DNA of 45,298 nt from SYFY01 sp043719475. Lineage in GTDB: Bacteria; Pseudomonadota; Gammaproteobacteria; Pseudomonadales; Azotimanducaceae. Where the stretch lies: contig JAYSTS010000180.1 in NCBI GenBank assembly GCA_043719475.1, forward strand, positions 1-45,298. Direction: 5' to 3'. The translations under genes were made by a program, and so were the position numbers. How positions within the stretch are numbered: position 1 is the stretch's first letter; every line of letters begins with the position of its first letter. The notes under the pieces are model-generated. The model was given only the letters and a program-made list of their open reading frames with translations. It ran no database searches and was not told the origin of the DNA. Below are positions 24,532 through 32,217 of this stretch, one piece after another.

Positions 24532-25452
24532 TCAGTCTGCAACCGCCACCGCCTTGAATCCAGCCTGACAAAGCATCAATGCGGTGAGCGCGCGTTGCGC
24601 TTCGTTGCCACCTACCACGAAGTGTTGTTGACTACGTCCAAACCGATGCAGCTGTTGTCGCAGGGTTTCTGTTGAAACGTTGATGGCATCATCCACCGGC
24701 GCCAGGCCGATATTGACCAGCAAGCCGCGTCCTGGCCGGTTGGTGTACTCAACCAGACTCTTCAGTAGCAAGTCATTGAATAATGACCGGGGCAATACCA
24801 GAGCGTTGCCTGGTTCGAGCATCGTGACAGTCGCATTGCGCCCAAGCCCGGTTACCAGTGCGTCTTCGCCAAAAAAATCGCCTGGGCTCAGATAGGCCAG
24901 CGTTCGTCGTCCCCGATGCACCACAGCGTGCCCATCGGCCAACACGAAGCAGCAATCGGCTGATTCTCCCTGACGCACAATCACGGCGCCTTTTTCATAC
25001 GCCTTGGGCGACAGACCGACGAGCAGCGTCTGCCACTCCTGCGTGGTCAGCAGCTGCATCATGGGAGAGCCAAGGAACCTGGTCTCCCATGACTCACGGA
25101 CGTCGCTCACACCCAGCGCACTATTGCGCGAATAGTTGCGCGCAAACAGAAATGCAATCCGATCCCAGTCAACCTGCAACAGCCGAGAGATCTCACAGGT
25201 ACGAATCGAACCCACGCCGGGGTACAGGCGCTCCGCCGCTCGCTTGCTGCGATGATCGAACACCGCTTGCGGCTGGGTCGTTCGAACACACCCGTCAATC
25301 AAATAGAATCGGCCTGGCAGTTGCCGTCGTAACGCCAGGACACACCGATCCGCAGCAACGACAACTTCCCGGGAGTGTTTTAGCACGCTCGCCAGTATGT
25401 CGCGCTCGGCGAGACGGAAATCACTGAAACGACGAAGTTCTTCCACATTCAT
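24532..25452 (-). CDS. Cyclic nucleotide-binding-like protein with degenerate C-terminal rhodanese-like domain
   Basis: This 306-residue soluble protein has three parts. Residues 1-125 look like a worn cyclic-nucleotide-binding fold (LPGRFYLIDGCVRTT). Residues 130-235 form a better one with KGAVIVRQGESADCCFVLADG, YLSPGDFFGEDALVTG and the Arg of GRNATV in the phosphate-binding cassette. The last 65 residues align by eye with a rhodanese (DAINVSTETLRQQL, then ALTALMLCQAGFKAVAV), but the active-site Cys is replaced by Gly in VVGGNEAQRA. There is no HTH, so it is not a CRP-type regulator. A sensory or binding role is likely. It converges with the Ycf46-like gene. Confidence 0.72.
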   Translation of the reverse strand: MNVEELRRFSDFRLAERDILASVLKHSREVVVAADRCVLALRRQLPGRFYLIDGCVRTTQPQAVFDHRSKRAAERLYPGVGSIRTCEISRLLQVDWDRIAFLFARNYSRNSALGVSDVRESWETRFLGSPMMQLLTTQEWQTLLVGLSPKAYEKGAVIVRQGESADCCFVLADGHAVVHRGRRTLAYLSPGDFFGEDALVTGLGRNATVTMLEPGNALVLPRSLFNDLLLKSLVEYTNRPGRGLLVNIGLAPVDDAINVSTETLRQQLHRFGRSQQHFVVGGNEAQRALTALMLCQAGFKAVAVAD

Positions 25453-25517
25453 GTGGGCATCCTGCGCCGATGAGGCACAGGGCGTGAGCGACTAACCGCA
25501 TCTGCGATGTGAGCCCT

Positions 25518-26801
25518 TCACCCCTGTTCGCGTGCGATTGCTCGATAACCGATATCGCGTCGGTAGTGCGCCTTGTCAAAGCTGATCTGCGCAATACCTG
25601 CGTAGGCTTGCGCCTGCGCCGCTCGTACGGAGTCCCCGAGGCCAACGACACACAGCACCCGCCCACCGCTGGTGACCACCTCGCCACCGGTTATCCTGGT
25701 TCCGGCATGAAAGACTTTGGCACCGGTAACACCGACACGATCAAGCCCTTCGATGAGATCTCCCGAACGATAAGCCCCGGGATAGCCTCCAGCGGCCATC
25801 ACTACCCCAACAGCTGCGCGAGAATCAAACTCGAGCGTCGTTCCTGCCAGCCGTTGATCAACCGCCGCACCGCATACCTGGACGAGGTCCGTGCGCAGTC
25901 TAGTCAATACCGGTTGCGCCTCTGGATCACCAAATCGGCAATTGAATTCAACAACTCGCGGATTACCATCTGAGTCGATCATCAATCCGGCATAGAGAAA
26001 GCCCGTGAACGGCGAGCCCTCCGCAGCCATCCCTCGCAGCGTCGGCAGGATGATCCTCTCCATGGCACGCTGATGTACCAGCGCGTCCACCACCGGTGCA
26101 GGGCTATAAGCGCCCATGCCGCCAGTATTAGGGCCGCGGTCACCATCGTCGGCCGTCTTGTGATCCTGTGAACTGGCAAAAGGCAGCGCCGTCAACCCAT
26201 CACAGATACAGATGAAACTGGCTTCTTCACCAACCATGAATTCTTCGATGACCAAACGAACCGAGCCATCCAGTTGTCCATCGGCGAAGACGTCATCAAC
26301 GGCGGCGTGCGCTTGCCGCAGGGTTTGCGCAACCACAACCCCTTTGCCGGCAGCCAGTCCATCTGCCTTGATGACAATGGGTGCTCCTCTTTCATCTATC
26401 CACGCATGGGCTGACACTGGCTCCGCAAACGCTCGCCAATCCGCGGTCGGAATCGAGTGACGGGTGAGAAAAGACTTGGCAAACGATTTCGAACTTTCAA
26501 GCCGAGCGGCTCGCTGCGTCGGTCCGAAGCACCGCAGGCCGGCTTCAACAAAGCGGTCCACGACCCCAGCCGCGAGTGGAATTTCAGGACCGACGATAGT
26601 GAGATCGATCTTCTGTGCCAGCGCTAACGCGACCAGTTCATCAATCGCATCGACGGGCACCGGTACATTGCGGACTTTATGTTCCGTCGCAGTGCCCGCG
26701 TTACCCGGTGCGACCAGCACGACGTCCACCAACGGACTCTGCGCTGCTTTCCACGCCAGCGCATGCTCACGCCCACCAGCTCCGATCACCAGGATTTTCA
26801 T
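25518..26801 (-). CDS. purD: Phosphoribosylamine-glycine ligase PurD
   Basis: PurD is the ATP-grasp enzyme that makes glycinamide ribonucleotide in purine synthesis. The 427-residue protein starts MKILVIGAGGREHALAWK and has GPEIPLAAGVVDRF, the ATP-grasp segment IVIKADGLAAGKGVVVA, SFICICDGLTALPFASSQDHK, GDRGPNTGGMGAYSPAP and the metal-binding VVEFNCRFGDPEAQPVL. Length is typical. It lies 35 bases after purH on the same strand and ends the operon. Confidence 0.97.
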   Translation of the reverse strand: MKILVIGAGGREHALAWKAAQSPLVDVVLVAPGNAGTATEHKVRNVPVPVDAIDELVALALAQKIDLTIVGPEIPLAAGVVDRFVEAGLRCFGPTQRAARLESSKSFAKSFLTRHSIPTADWRAFAEPVSAHAWIDERGAPIVIKADGLAAGKGVVVAQTLRQAHAAVDDVFADGQLDGSVRLVIEEFMVGEEASFICICDGLTALPFASSQDHKTADDGDRGPNTGGMGAYSPAPVVDALVHQRAMERIILPTLRGMAAEGSPFTGFLYAGLMIDSDGNPRVVEFNCRFGDPEAQPVLTRLRTDLVQVCGAAVDQRLAGTTLEFDSRAAVGVVMAAGGYPGAYRSGDLIEGLDRVGVTGAKVFHAGTRITGGEVVTSGGRVLCVVGLGDSVRAAQAQAYAGIAQISFDKAHYRRDIGYRAIAREQG

Positions 26802-26836
26802 GGGTTAGATTTTGTCCTCAACCATTGGACAGCAGT

Positions 26837-28372
26837 TCAGTGCCGAAAGTGACGCACGCCGGTAAAGACCATGGCCATACCATGTTCATCAGCTGCGGCA
26901 ATGACCTCCGCATCACGCATTGATCCGCCCGGTTGGATCACCGCCGTGATTCCAGCCGCAGCAGCAGCATCGATACCATCCCGGAACGGAAAAAACGCGT
27001 CCGAGGCCATCACCGAGCCGTGAACTTCAAGACCTTCCTCCTGAGCCTTGAGCGCCGCAATCTTCGCGCTGACCACTCGACTCATCTGTCCCGCGCCAAC
27101 ACCGACGGTCTGTTTGTCACGGGCATAAACGATGGCATTGGATTTGACAAACCAGCCAACGCGCCAGGCAAATTCGAGATCCGCCATTTCGTTTGCCGAT
27201 GGTGAACGTCGGCTGACCACTTTCAGACCGTCAGCGCTGACGCAGAGTTCATCGGCTTCTTGCACCAGGAGCCCGCCTCCGACTCGCTTGTAGTCGCGGC
27301 CACGTTTTGTACCCGCCCAGTTTCCACACGCCAGCAATCGAACATTCTTCTTGGCTCGCGCCACCGCAACTGCATCTTCATGGACCACAGGTGCAATCAC
27401 CACCTCAACAAACTGCCGTTCCAGAATCACTGACAGCGTCGCGCCATCCAGGGGCTGGTTGAAAGCAATGATGCCGCCAAACGCGGAAGTGGGATCGGTT
27501 GCGTACGCCCGTTCATAGGCATCGAGCGGTGATTTGCCGATGGCGACACCACAGGGATTGGCATGTTTGACGATGACACACGCACAATCATTGAAAACCT
27601 TGACGCACTCCAGCGCCGCATCTGCATCCGCAACATTGTTGTACGACAACGCCTTCCCTTGCAGTTGGGTAAGCGTCGCAACCGTTCCGACTGGCGCATT
27701 CACTTCTCGATAGAATGCTCCTGCCTGATGCGGATTTTCGCCGTAGCGCATGTCTTGCAGCTTGTTCCAGGTGAGTGTGATCGATTCCGGGAACAGCTCA
27801 TCGCTACTCAGGTAGTTCGAGACCACCGCATCATATTGCGCGGTGTGCCGGAACGCTTTCGCCGCAAAACGACGACGTATTTCCTGGTCGATGCCGGTGC
27901 CGGACACCATCGAGAGCACCTGCACATAGTCGTTGGGATCAACGACAACCAGAACATCCCGGTGGTTCTTAGCGGCCGATCGGACCATCGCCGGCCCACC
28001 GATGTCGATATTCTCAATGGCGAGTTCATCAGTAACATCCGGGCGGGCAATGGTTTGCGCAAATGGGTACAGGTTGACGACCACGAGATCAATCGGCGCG
28101 ATCTCATTGGCATTCATCACCTCTGCATCGACATGTCGTCGACCGAGGATGCCGCCATGGATCTTTGGATGCAGTGTCTTGACCCGGCCATCCATCATTT
28201 CCGGGAAGCCGGTATGGTCGGCCACTTCGCGAACCGACAGGTCAGCCTCGATCAGTACACGATGAGTACCGCCAGTACTGAGCAGTTCGACTCCTGCCGC
28301 AGCCAGCCCACGCGCCAGGTCGACGATCCCTGTTTTATCGGAAACACTCAGCAGCGCACGACGTGGTTTCAC
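26837..28372 (-). CDS. purH: Bifunctional AICAR formyltransferase/IMP cyclohydrolase PurH
   Basis: PurH carries out the last two steps to IMP. The 511-residue protein has the N-terminal cyclohydrolase/MGS-like domain (ALLSVSDKTGIVDLARGL, STGGTHRVL, HPKIHGGILG) and the C-terminal transformylase domain with the catalytic KHANPCGVAIG and QPGGSMRDAEVI. The GTG start lies in the dusB stop (GTGA, four-base overlap), so it is translationally coupled to dusB. In Pseudomonas-type genomes fis normally sits between these two genes, and here there is no room for it. Confidence 0.97.
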   Translation of the reverse strand: MKPRRALLSVSDKTGIVDLARGLAAAGVELLSTGGTHRVLIEADLSVREVADHTGFPEMMDGRVKTLHPKIHGGILGRRHVDAEVMNANEIAPIDLVVVNLYPFAQTIARPDVTDELAIENIDIGGPAMVRSAAKNHRDVLVVVDPNDYVQVLSMVSGTGIDQEIRRRFAAKAFRHTAQYDAVVSNYLSSDELFPESITLTWNKLQDMRYGENPHQAGAFYREVNAPVGTVATLTQLQGKALSYNNVADADAALECVKVFNDCACVIVKHANPCGVAIGKSPLDAYERAYATDPTSAFGGIIAFNQPLDGATLSVILERQFVEVVIAPVVHEDAVAVARAKKNVRLLACGNWAGTKRGRDYKRVGGGLLVQEADELCVSADGLKVVSRRSPSANEMADLEFAWRVGWFVKSNAIVYARDKQTVGVGAGQMSRVVSAKIAALKAQEEGLEVHGSVMASDAFFPFRDGIDAAAAAGITAVIQPGGSMRDAEVIAAADEHGMAMVFTGVRHFRH

Positions 28373-29316
28373 TCGGCGATCTCCCGTTCGATCATTCGTT
28401 GTAAAAAAAGGCGTTGGGACTGGGCGTCTTCCACAGCGTTAAAGCCAGAGATGTACTCGTCCAACCCGAGGTTTCGCAAGTAGGCAATCACATGTTTTCG
28501 GACCAGCCGATATCCATCCACTTCCGTATAAAACTCATGCATCAATTCGAGATGCTCGAGCATGATCTCGCACTGACGACAACGTGATGGCGCGGGCTGA
28601 CCGGCAAGCATGCCGGGCAACCAGGGCGCGCCGACGGCACTTCGACCAATCATCACACCACTGGCGCCGGTTGCGAGCAGCACCTCACGCATCTTGTCGA
28701 AGCTTCCGATGTCACCATTGGCGATCACCGGAATGTGGAGGTCAGCTCGAATGCTGCCAATGGTTTCGTATTCCGCCTCACCTAGGAATCGACATGCACG
28801 GGTGCGGCCATGGACGACCAGACTTTGCGCGCCTGACTGTTCCGCAATTCGGGCAACCAGCAACCCATTGCGATCATCGGGGCGCAAACCGGTACGAATC
28901 TTCGCCGTAACAGGTACCGAAACAGCGGCTACCACGGCTTCGATGATTCGACCAACCAGACGCGGATCACCCAGTAATGCCGAACCTGCAGCCCGATTGC
29001 AGACCTTCTTTGCCGGACAGCCAAAATTGAGGTCGATGATTTCTGCCCCTTCATCCACTTGGCGGCGCGCAGCCCTGGCCAGCACATCCGGCTCGCTCCC
29101 CGCGAGTTGAATGACGCAGGGACCGGCATCGGCGGCGTGTCGACGGCGTTGGGTCGACTTGGGGGTATTCCAGAGATTTTCCGCAGCTGCCGTCATTTCG
29201 CCCGTCGTCAGTCCGCCACCCAGCATCCATACCATGCGCCGCATGGGATAGTCGGTATAACCCGCCATCGGCGCGAGCAATACGGGGTTACGAAGCCTGA
29301 CAGCACCGATATTCAC
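28369..29316 (-). CDS. dusB: tRNA-dihydrouridine synthase DusB
   Basis: This FMN-dependent enzyme reduces uridines in the D-loop of tRNA (DusB modifies U17 in E. coli). The 315-residue protein shows NPVLLAPMAGYTDYPMR near the N terminus (FMN binding), VIQLAGSEPDVL, IDLNFGCPAKKVCNRAAGSA with the catalytic Cys, KIRTGLRPDDRNG, VVHGRTRACRF and the glycine-rich ANGDIGSF and GVMIGRSAVGAPW. The start is GTG 29316. Family member is called from the NFGCPAKKV pattern and from the usual dusB-fis or dusB-purH neighbourhood. A TACAAT at 29351-29346 could be its -10 element, without a clear -35. Confidence 0.92.
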   Translation of the reverse strand: MNIGAVRLRNPVLLAPMAGYTDYPMRRMVWMLGGGLTTGEMTAAAENLWNTPKSTQRRRHAADAGPCVIQLAGSEPDVLARAARRQVDEGAEIIDLNFGCPAKKVCNRAAGSALLGDPRLVGRIIEAVVAAVSVPVTAKIRTGLRPDDRNGLLVARIAEQSGAQSLVVHGRTRACRFLGEAEYETIGSIRADLHIPVIANGDIGSFDKMREVLLATGASGVMIGRSAVGAPWLPGMLAGQPAPSRCRQCEIMLEHLELMHEFYTEVDGYRLVRKHVIAYLRNLGLDEYISGFNAVEDAQSQRLFLQRMIEREIAE

Positions 29317-29380
29317 AGCAGTTGGGGTTACCTTTTGAGGCGCGCATTGTAGTGTGCGGCGCTGTTTTTGCTATTGCTGC

Positions 29381-29448
29381 GCCATTTAACAGGCTGCGCC
29401 ATTCAACAGGCCCCGCCATTCAACAGGCTCCGCCATCAAACAGGCCCC
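29381..29448. repeat. Four tandem copies of a 17-base unit
   Basis: Units start at 29381, 29398, 29415 and 29432, with a partial fifth (GCCATC) from 29449. The consensus is GCCATTCAACAGGCYCC, and copies differ at two to four positions. The array fills nearly half of the 154-base gap between the DUF3426 gene stop and the dusB start. The size and lack of spacers exclude a CRISPR array. Confidence 0.95.
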
Positions 29449-29470
29449 GCCATCCCTTCAGCCCAAGTTG

Positions 29471-30724
29471 CTACTTCAACGTAATCTCATAGCTATAGGC
29501 CAACGTGCCTGGGTCGGTCACTTCCAGAGAGACTCGCACAGGCGTCTTCCTCGGAATTGCCGTTGCATTGCGCAGTTCACCAGCCAGGTACTGAACCGGA
29601 GTAAATCGTTTCCACGCGACACGATCCCCAGCGGGGGTACTAAAAGTGATTTCGATATCCGGGAACGCCTGATCGAACGTACCGGAATTTACCAGAAGAA
29701 GATCGATCTGACGGACTTCAGGGCGCTCAGGGTGGGCTCTGACAACCACGTTAGTCAGTAACAACTGCGTCAGATCGCGCAGCGGTTCAAGCTTGCACCC
29801 GACGATCTCGCAGACTTGTTCGGGGAGCCATCGTTTTTCAGGATCAGAGATCCAGGATGGCAGCAGGTACCAAACTACCTGGACTGCGATCAGCACAGTG
29901 GCGACGACGAACAGAGCCCCGCGCCATCTTTGGAAACGTGATAGTGGTGGCGCTTCCAGAGCCGCAGGTGCCGGGCTGCCAACCACGCGAGGTCGCCTCG
30001 ACGGCGATGCTGTGACCGGATATTTCATCGGCCTCTTCGGTGATCCCTCCTCTGCCAACTCAGGTTGAACAGCAGATTCGACCTCACGATCTGGTTGATC
30101 GTCATTCGGGCTCATGCTCGTCTGCGCCCGTTCAGCATTGGCGAAGTTCGCCAGCTCAACTGACTCCGCAATCAACTCTTCCCATGCGGTCTCGTGTGAG
30201 AGCCGATCGAACGGATCGACCGGCAACTCAACTTCGATAATCTCTGCTTCCAGCCGTGTCTGATTTTCCGGCAAGTCCCGCTCGCTCGACGCGTCATCCC
30301 CGAGTTCCGGCTCGGTCTCCACCACTTCGCCATCGACTACGATGACTTGCCCAGCGACCTCGACAGATTGGGTAACCTCAATGTCAGAACTGATGACGTT
30401 CGGCAAGTCACCGGGATCTGTTGAATCTGCGATTTCCGCAACTGGAACATCTGATTCGCCGGGCTCAGGCACACGGACTTCGTCCAGTTCGAACTCGTCT
30501 ATCTCTCCAAGCAACTGGTCGATGGACTGATTTGGGTTGGCAAGTGCGGCATCCTGTTCCAGATCCCACTGGAGATGATCGATTCCAACAAAGACAGTCA
30601 GGCAGGCGCCGCAGCGAACCCGACCCTTGGCCACTTGCAGCTGTGCTTCCGAGACTCGAAATCGAGTGCTGCAGTGCGGGCAGCGGGTAACCAGTGGTTC
30701 GAGACCTTCCAGGGATTCCGTCAT
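29471..30724 (-). CDS. Zinc-ribbon and DUF3426 single-span membrane protein
   Basis: This 417-residue protein has an N-terminal MJ0042-type zinc ribbon with Cys15, Cys18, Cys38 and Cys41 (RCPHCSTRFRVS, VRCGACLTVF). A long acidic low-complexity linker (residues 55-230) follows, then one membrane helix at about 269-288 and a C-terminal DUF3426 domain (LPEQVCEIVGCKLEP, IEITFSTPAGDRVA). The zinc ribbon would be cytoplasmic and the DUF3426 domain periplasmic. The family commonly lies beside prmA, as here, and its function is unknown. The ATG overlaps the prmA stop by four bases. Confidence 0.9.
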   Translation of the reverse strand: MTESLEGLEPLVTRCPHCSTRFRVSEAQLQVAKGRVRCGACLTVFVGIDHLQWDLEQDAALANPNQSIDQLLGEIDEFELDEVRVPEPGESDVPVAEIADSTDPGDLPNVISSDIEVTQSVEVAGQVIVVDGEVVETEPELGDDASSERDLPENQTRLEAEIIEVELPVDPFDRLSHETAWEELIAESVELANFANAERAQTSMSPNDDQPDREVESAVQPELAEEGSPKRPMKYPVTASPSRRPRVVGSPAPAALEAPPLSRFQRWRGALFVVATVLIAVQVVWYLLPSWISDPEKRWLPEQVCEIVGCKLEPLRDLTQLLLTNVVVRAHPERPEVRQIDLLLVNSGTFDQAFPDIEITFSTPAGDRVAWKRFTPVQYLAGELRNATAIPRKTPVRVSLEVTDPGTLAYSYEITLK

Positions 30725-31599
30725 GGTCGCCGCCCAACCAACAACAGCCAACCCTCTTCATCGACGATGTTCTGGAAGCTGATTTCCAGATACGCCGCCA
30801 ACAGCGCCGCACGCTGCGTCGCCAGAACGCCCGAGAGCACAATCGTTCCGTTGAGCGCCACAGCGGCGACGAGGATCGGTGCCAGATCAATCAGCGGTTG
30901 CAGAAGAATATTGGCGATCACCAAGTCGTAGCCTTCAACCGGGACCGTGAACGTAGCGGTCGGCAATGTTGTCAGAACACTCTCCGAGACAGCATTGTGA
31001 TTGGCATTTTCCCGAGTGGCCTGCAGCGCCTGAGGATCGACATCGACGCACGTTACGTGTGTCGCGCCAAGCATGGCCATGGTTATCCCCAGCACGCCCG
31101 AGCCACACCCGAAATCCAGTGTCCGCAGCCCATCAAACTCCTGCTTCGTTATCCATTCCAGGCACATACGCGTTGTCGGGTGCGAACCGCTGCCAAAAGC
31201 GAGACCAGGGTCCAACTGTACGGTGATGACTTTTTCATCGAGGGGCGAACCTCGCGGGGCAAGTCGCAGGCGATCATTGAACACACGATCAACCGCATAT
31301 TGTCTGAACGCCTGCACCCAGTCGGTATCCGCGAGGGCCACGGGCGCTGTCACCAACGCGGATGACTCAACATCAGACACCTTGTCGGAAAGCACTTGCC
31401 AGTCCACCGGTGAATCGAACAGACCTTCAATACGACACTGCTGCCACAGCGGCGCATCCGCCCCATGCTCCGCAAACAGTTCCTCATCGTCAGCAGCTTG
31501 CAACGTCACACTCACCGCACCGAATTCAAGCAGCAGATCTTCGATCGGCTCGGCAGCCGCAAGTGGCACCGTCACGGAAAAACAAGTCCAGGCTGGCAT
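30721..31599 (-). CDS. prmA: Ribosomal protein L11 methyltransferase PrmA
   Basis: PrmA trimethylates ribosomal protein L11. The 292-residue protein has an N-terminal L11-recognition domain (MPAWTCFSVTVPLAAAEPIE), a linker with DTDWVQAFRQYAVDRV, and a SAM domain with DPGLAFGSGSHPTTRMCLEW, LDFGCGSGVLGI, CVDVDPQAL and IANILLQPLIDLAP, all typical. The start is ATG 31599; an upstream in-frame extension has no family match. It is coupled to the DUF3426 gene. Confidence 0.96.
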   Translation of the reverse strand: MPAWTCFSVTVPLAAAEPIEDLLLEFGAVSVTLQAADDEELFAEHGADAPLWQQCRIEGLFDSPVDWQVLSDKVSDVESSALVTAPVALADTDWVQAFRQYAVDRVFNDRLRLAPRGSPLDEKVITVQLDPGLAFGSGSHPTTRMCLEWITKQEFDGLRTLDFGCGSGVLGITMAMLGATHVTCVDVDPQALQATRENANHNAVSESVLTTLPTATFTVPVEGYDLVIANILLQPLIDLAPILVAAVALNGTIVLSGVLATQRAALLAAYLEISFQNIVDEEGWLLLVGRRP

Positions 31600-31627
31600 C
31601 TTCTGAGCGCCCGCGCCTAACAATTGC

Positions 31628-31647
31628 CGGCCGAAAGTGTTCGGCCG
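31628..31647. repeat. Hairpin between aroQ and prmA
   Basis: CGGCCGAA-AGTG-TTCGGCCG is a perfect 8-base inverted repeat in the 104-base gap. No T-run follows on either strand, so it is not a standard terminator. It might be an attenuating or RNA-processing hairpin between the two genes. Confidence 0.6.
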
Positions 31648-31703
31648 CAAATAGCCTCGCACGTCCCAGCGCCATCTCCCTCGTACATCGTGTTACGAGT
31701 CAT

Positions 31704-32144
31704 TCAAGCCTCAAGAATCCGAATGGCAGCATCGACCGCCAATTCATAACCGACAGCGCCTAGCCCGATGATCACCCCGCGCGCAATGTCACGCAGGTAC
31801 GACTCGTGGCGGAAGGTTTCTCGCGCATAGACGTTGGACAGGTGCACCTCGATGAACGGCACGCTAACCGACAGGAATGCGTCGCGCAGCGCGACACTGG
31901 TATGCGTGAACGCACCTGGGTTGATGACGACAAAACCGGTCCCATTGAGTTTGGCTGCGTGAATGGCGTCGATCAGCTCGTGTTCCGCATTGCTTTGGAG
32001 TGCGCTCAGTTCATGGCCTCGTTGCCCTGCCTGCGCTACAAGCCTGGCATTGATATCCGACAATCGGTCGTGTCCGTAGACCTCCGGCTCCCGAGTACCC
32101 AGGAGGTTCAGATTTGGACCGTGCAGGACCAGGATCCTTGCCAT
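31704..32144 (-). CDS. aroQ: Type II 3-dehydroquinate dehydratase AroQ
   Basis: AroQ dehydrates 3-dehydroquinate to 3-dehydroshikimate in the shikimate pathway, feeding chorismate to TrpE. The 146-residue protein has the family start MARILVLHGPNLNLLGTREP, the catalytic Tyr in PEVYGHD, NPGAFTHTSVALRDA and the catalytic His in IEVHLSNVYARE, with the C-terminal GVIIGLGAVGYELA. ATG 32144 gives normal length. accB and accC, which usually follow aroQ in this gene order, are missing. Confidence 0.97.
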   Translation of the reverse strand: MARILVLHGPNLNLLGTREPEVYGHDRLSDINARLVAQAGQRGHELSALQSNAEHELIDAIHAAKLNGTGFVVINPGAFTHTSVALRDAFLSVSVPFIEVHLSNVYARETFRHESYLRDIARGVIIGLGAVGYELAVDAAIRILEA

Positions 32145-32217
32145 GGCGCATACCGCGTGCGTTTTGGGCCGCACATCTTACCGGAGTCAGACTGATCGAA
32201 GGAACCCGGTTGACCTC

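Noticed and set aside
29381..29460. CRISPR array
   Set aside because: Units are 17 bases in direct tandem with no unique spacers, and no cas genes are present.
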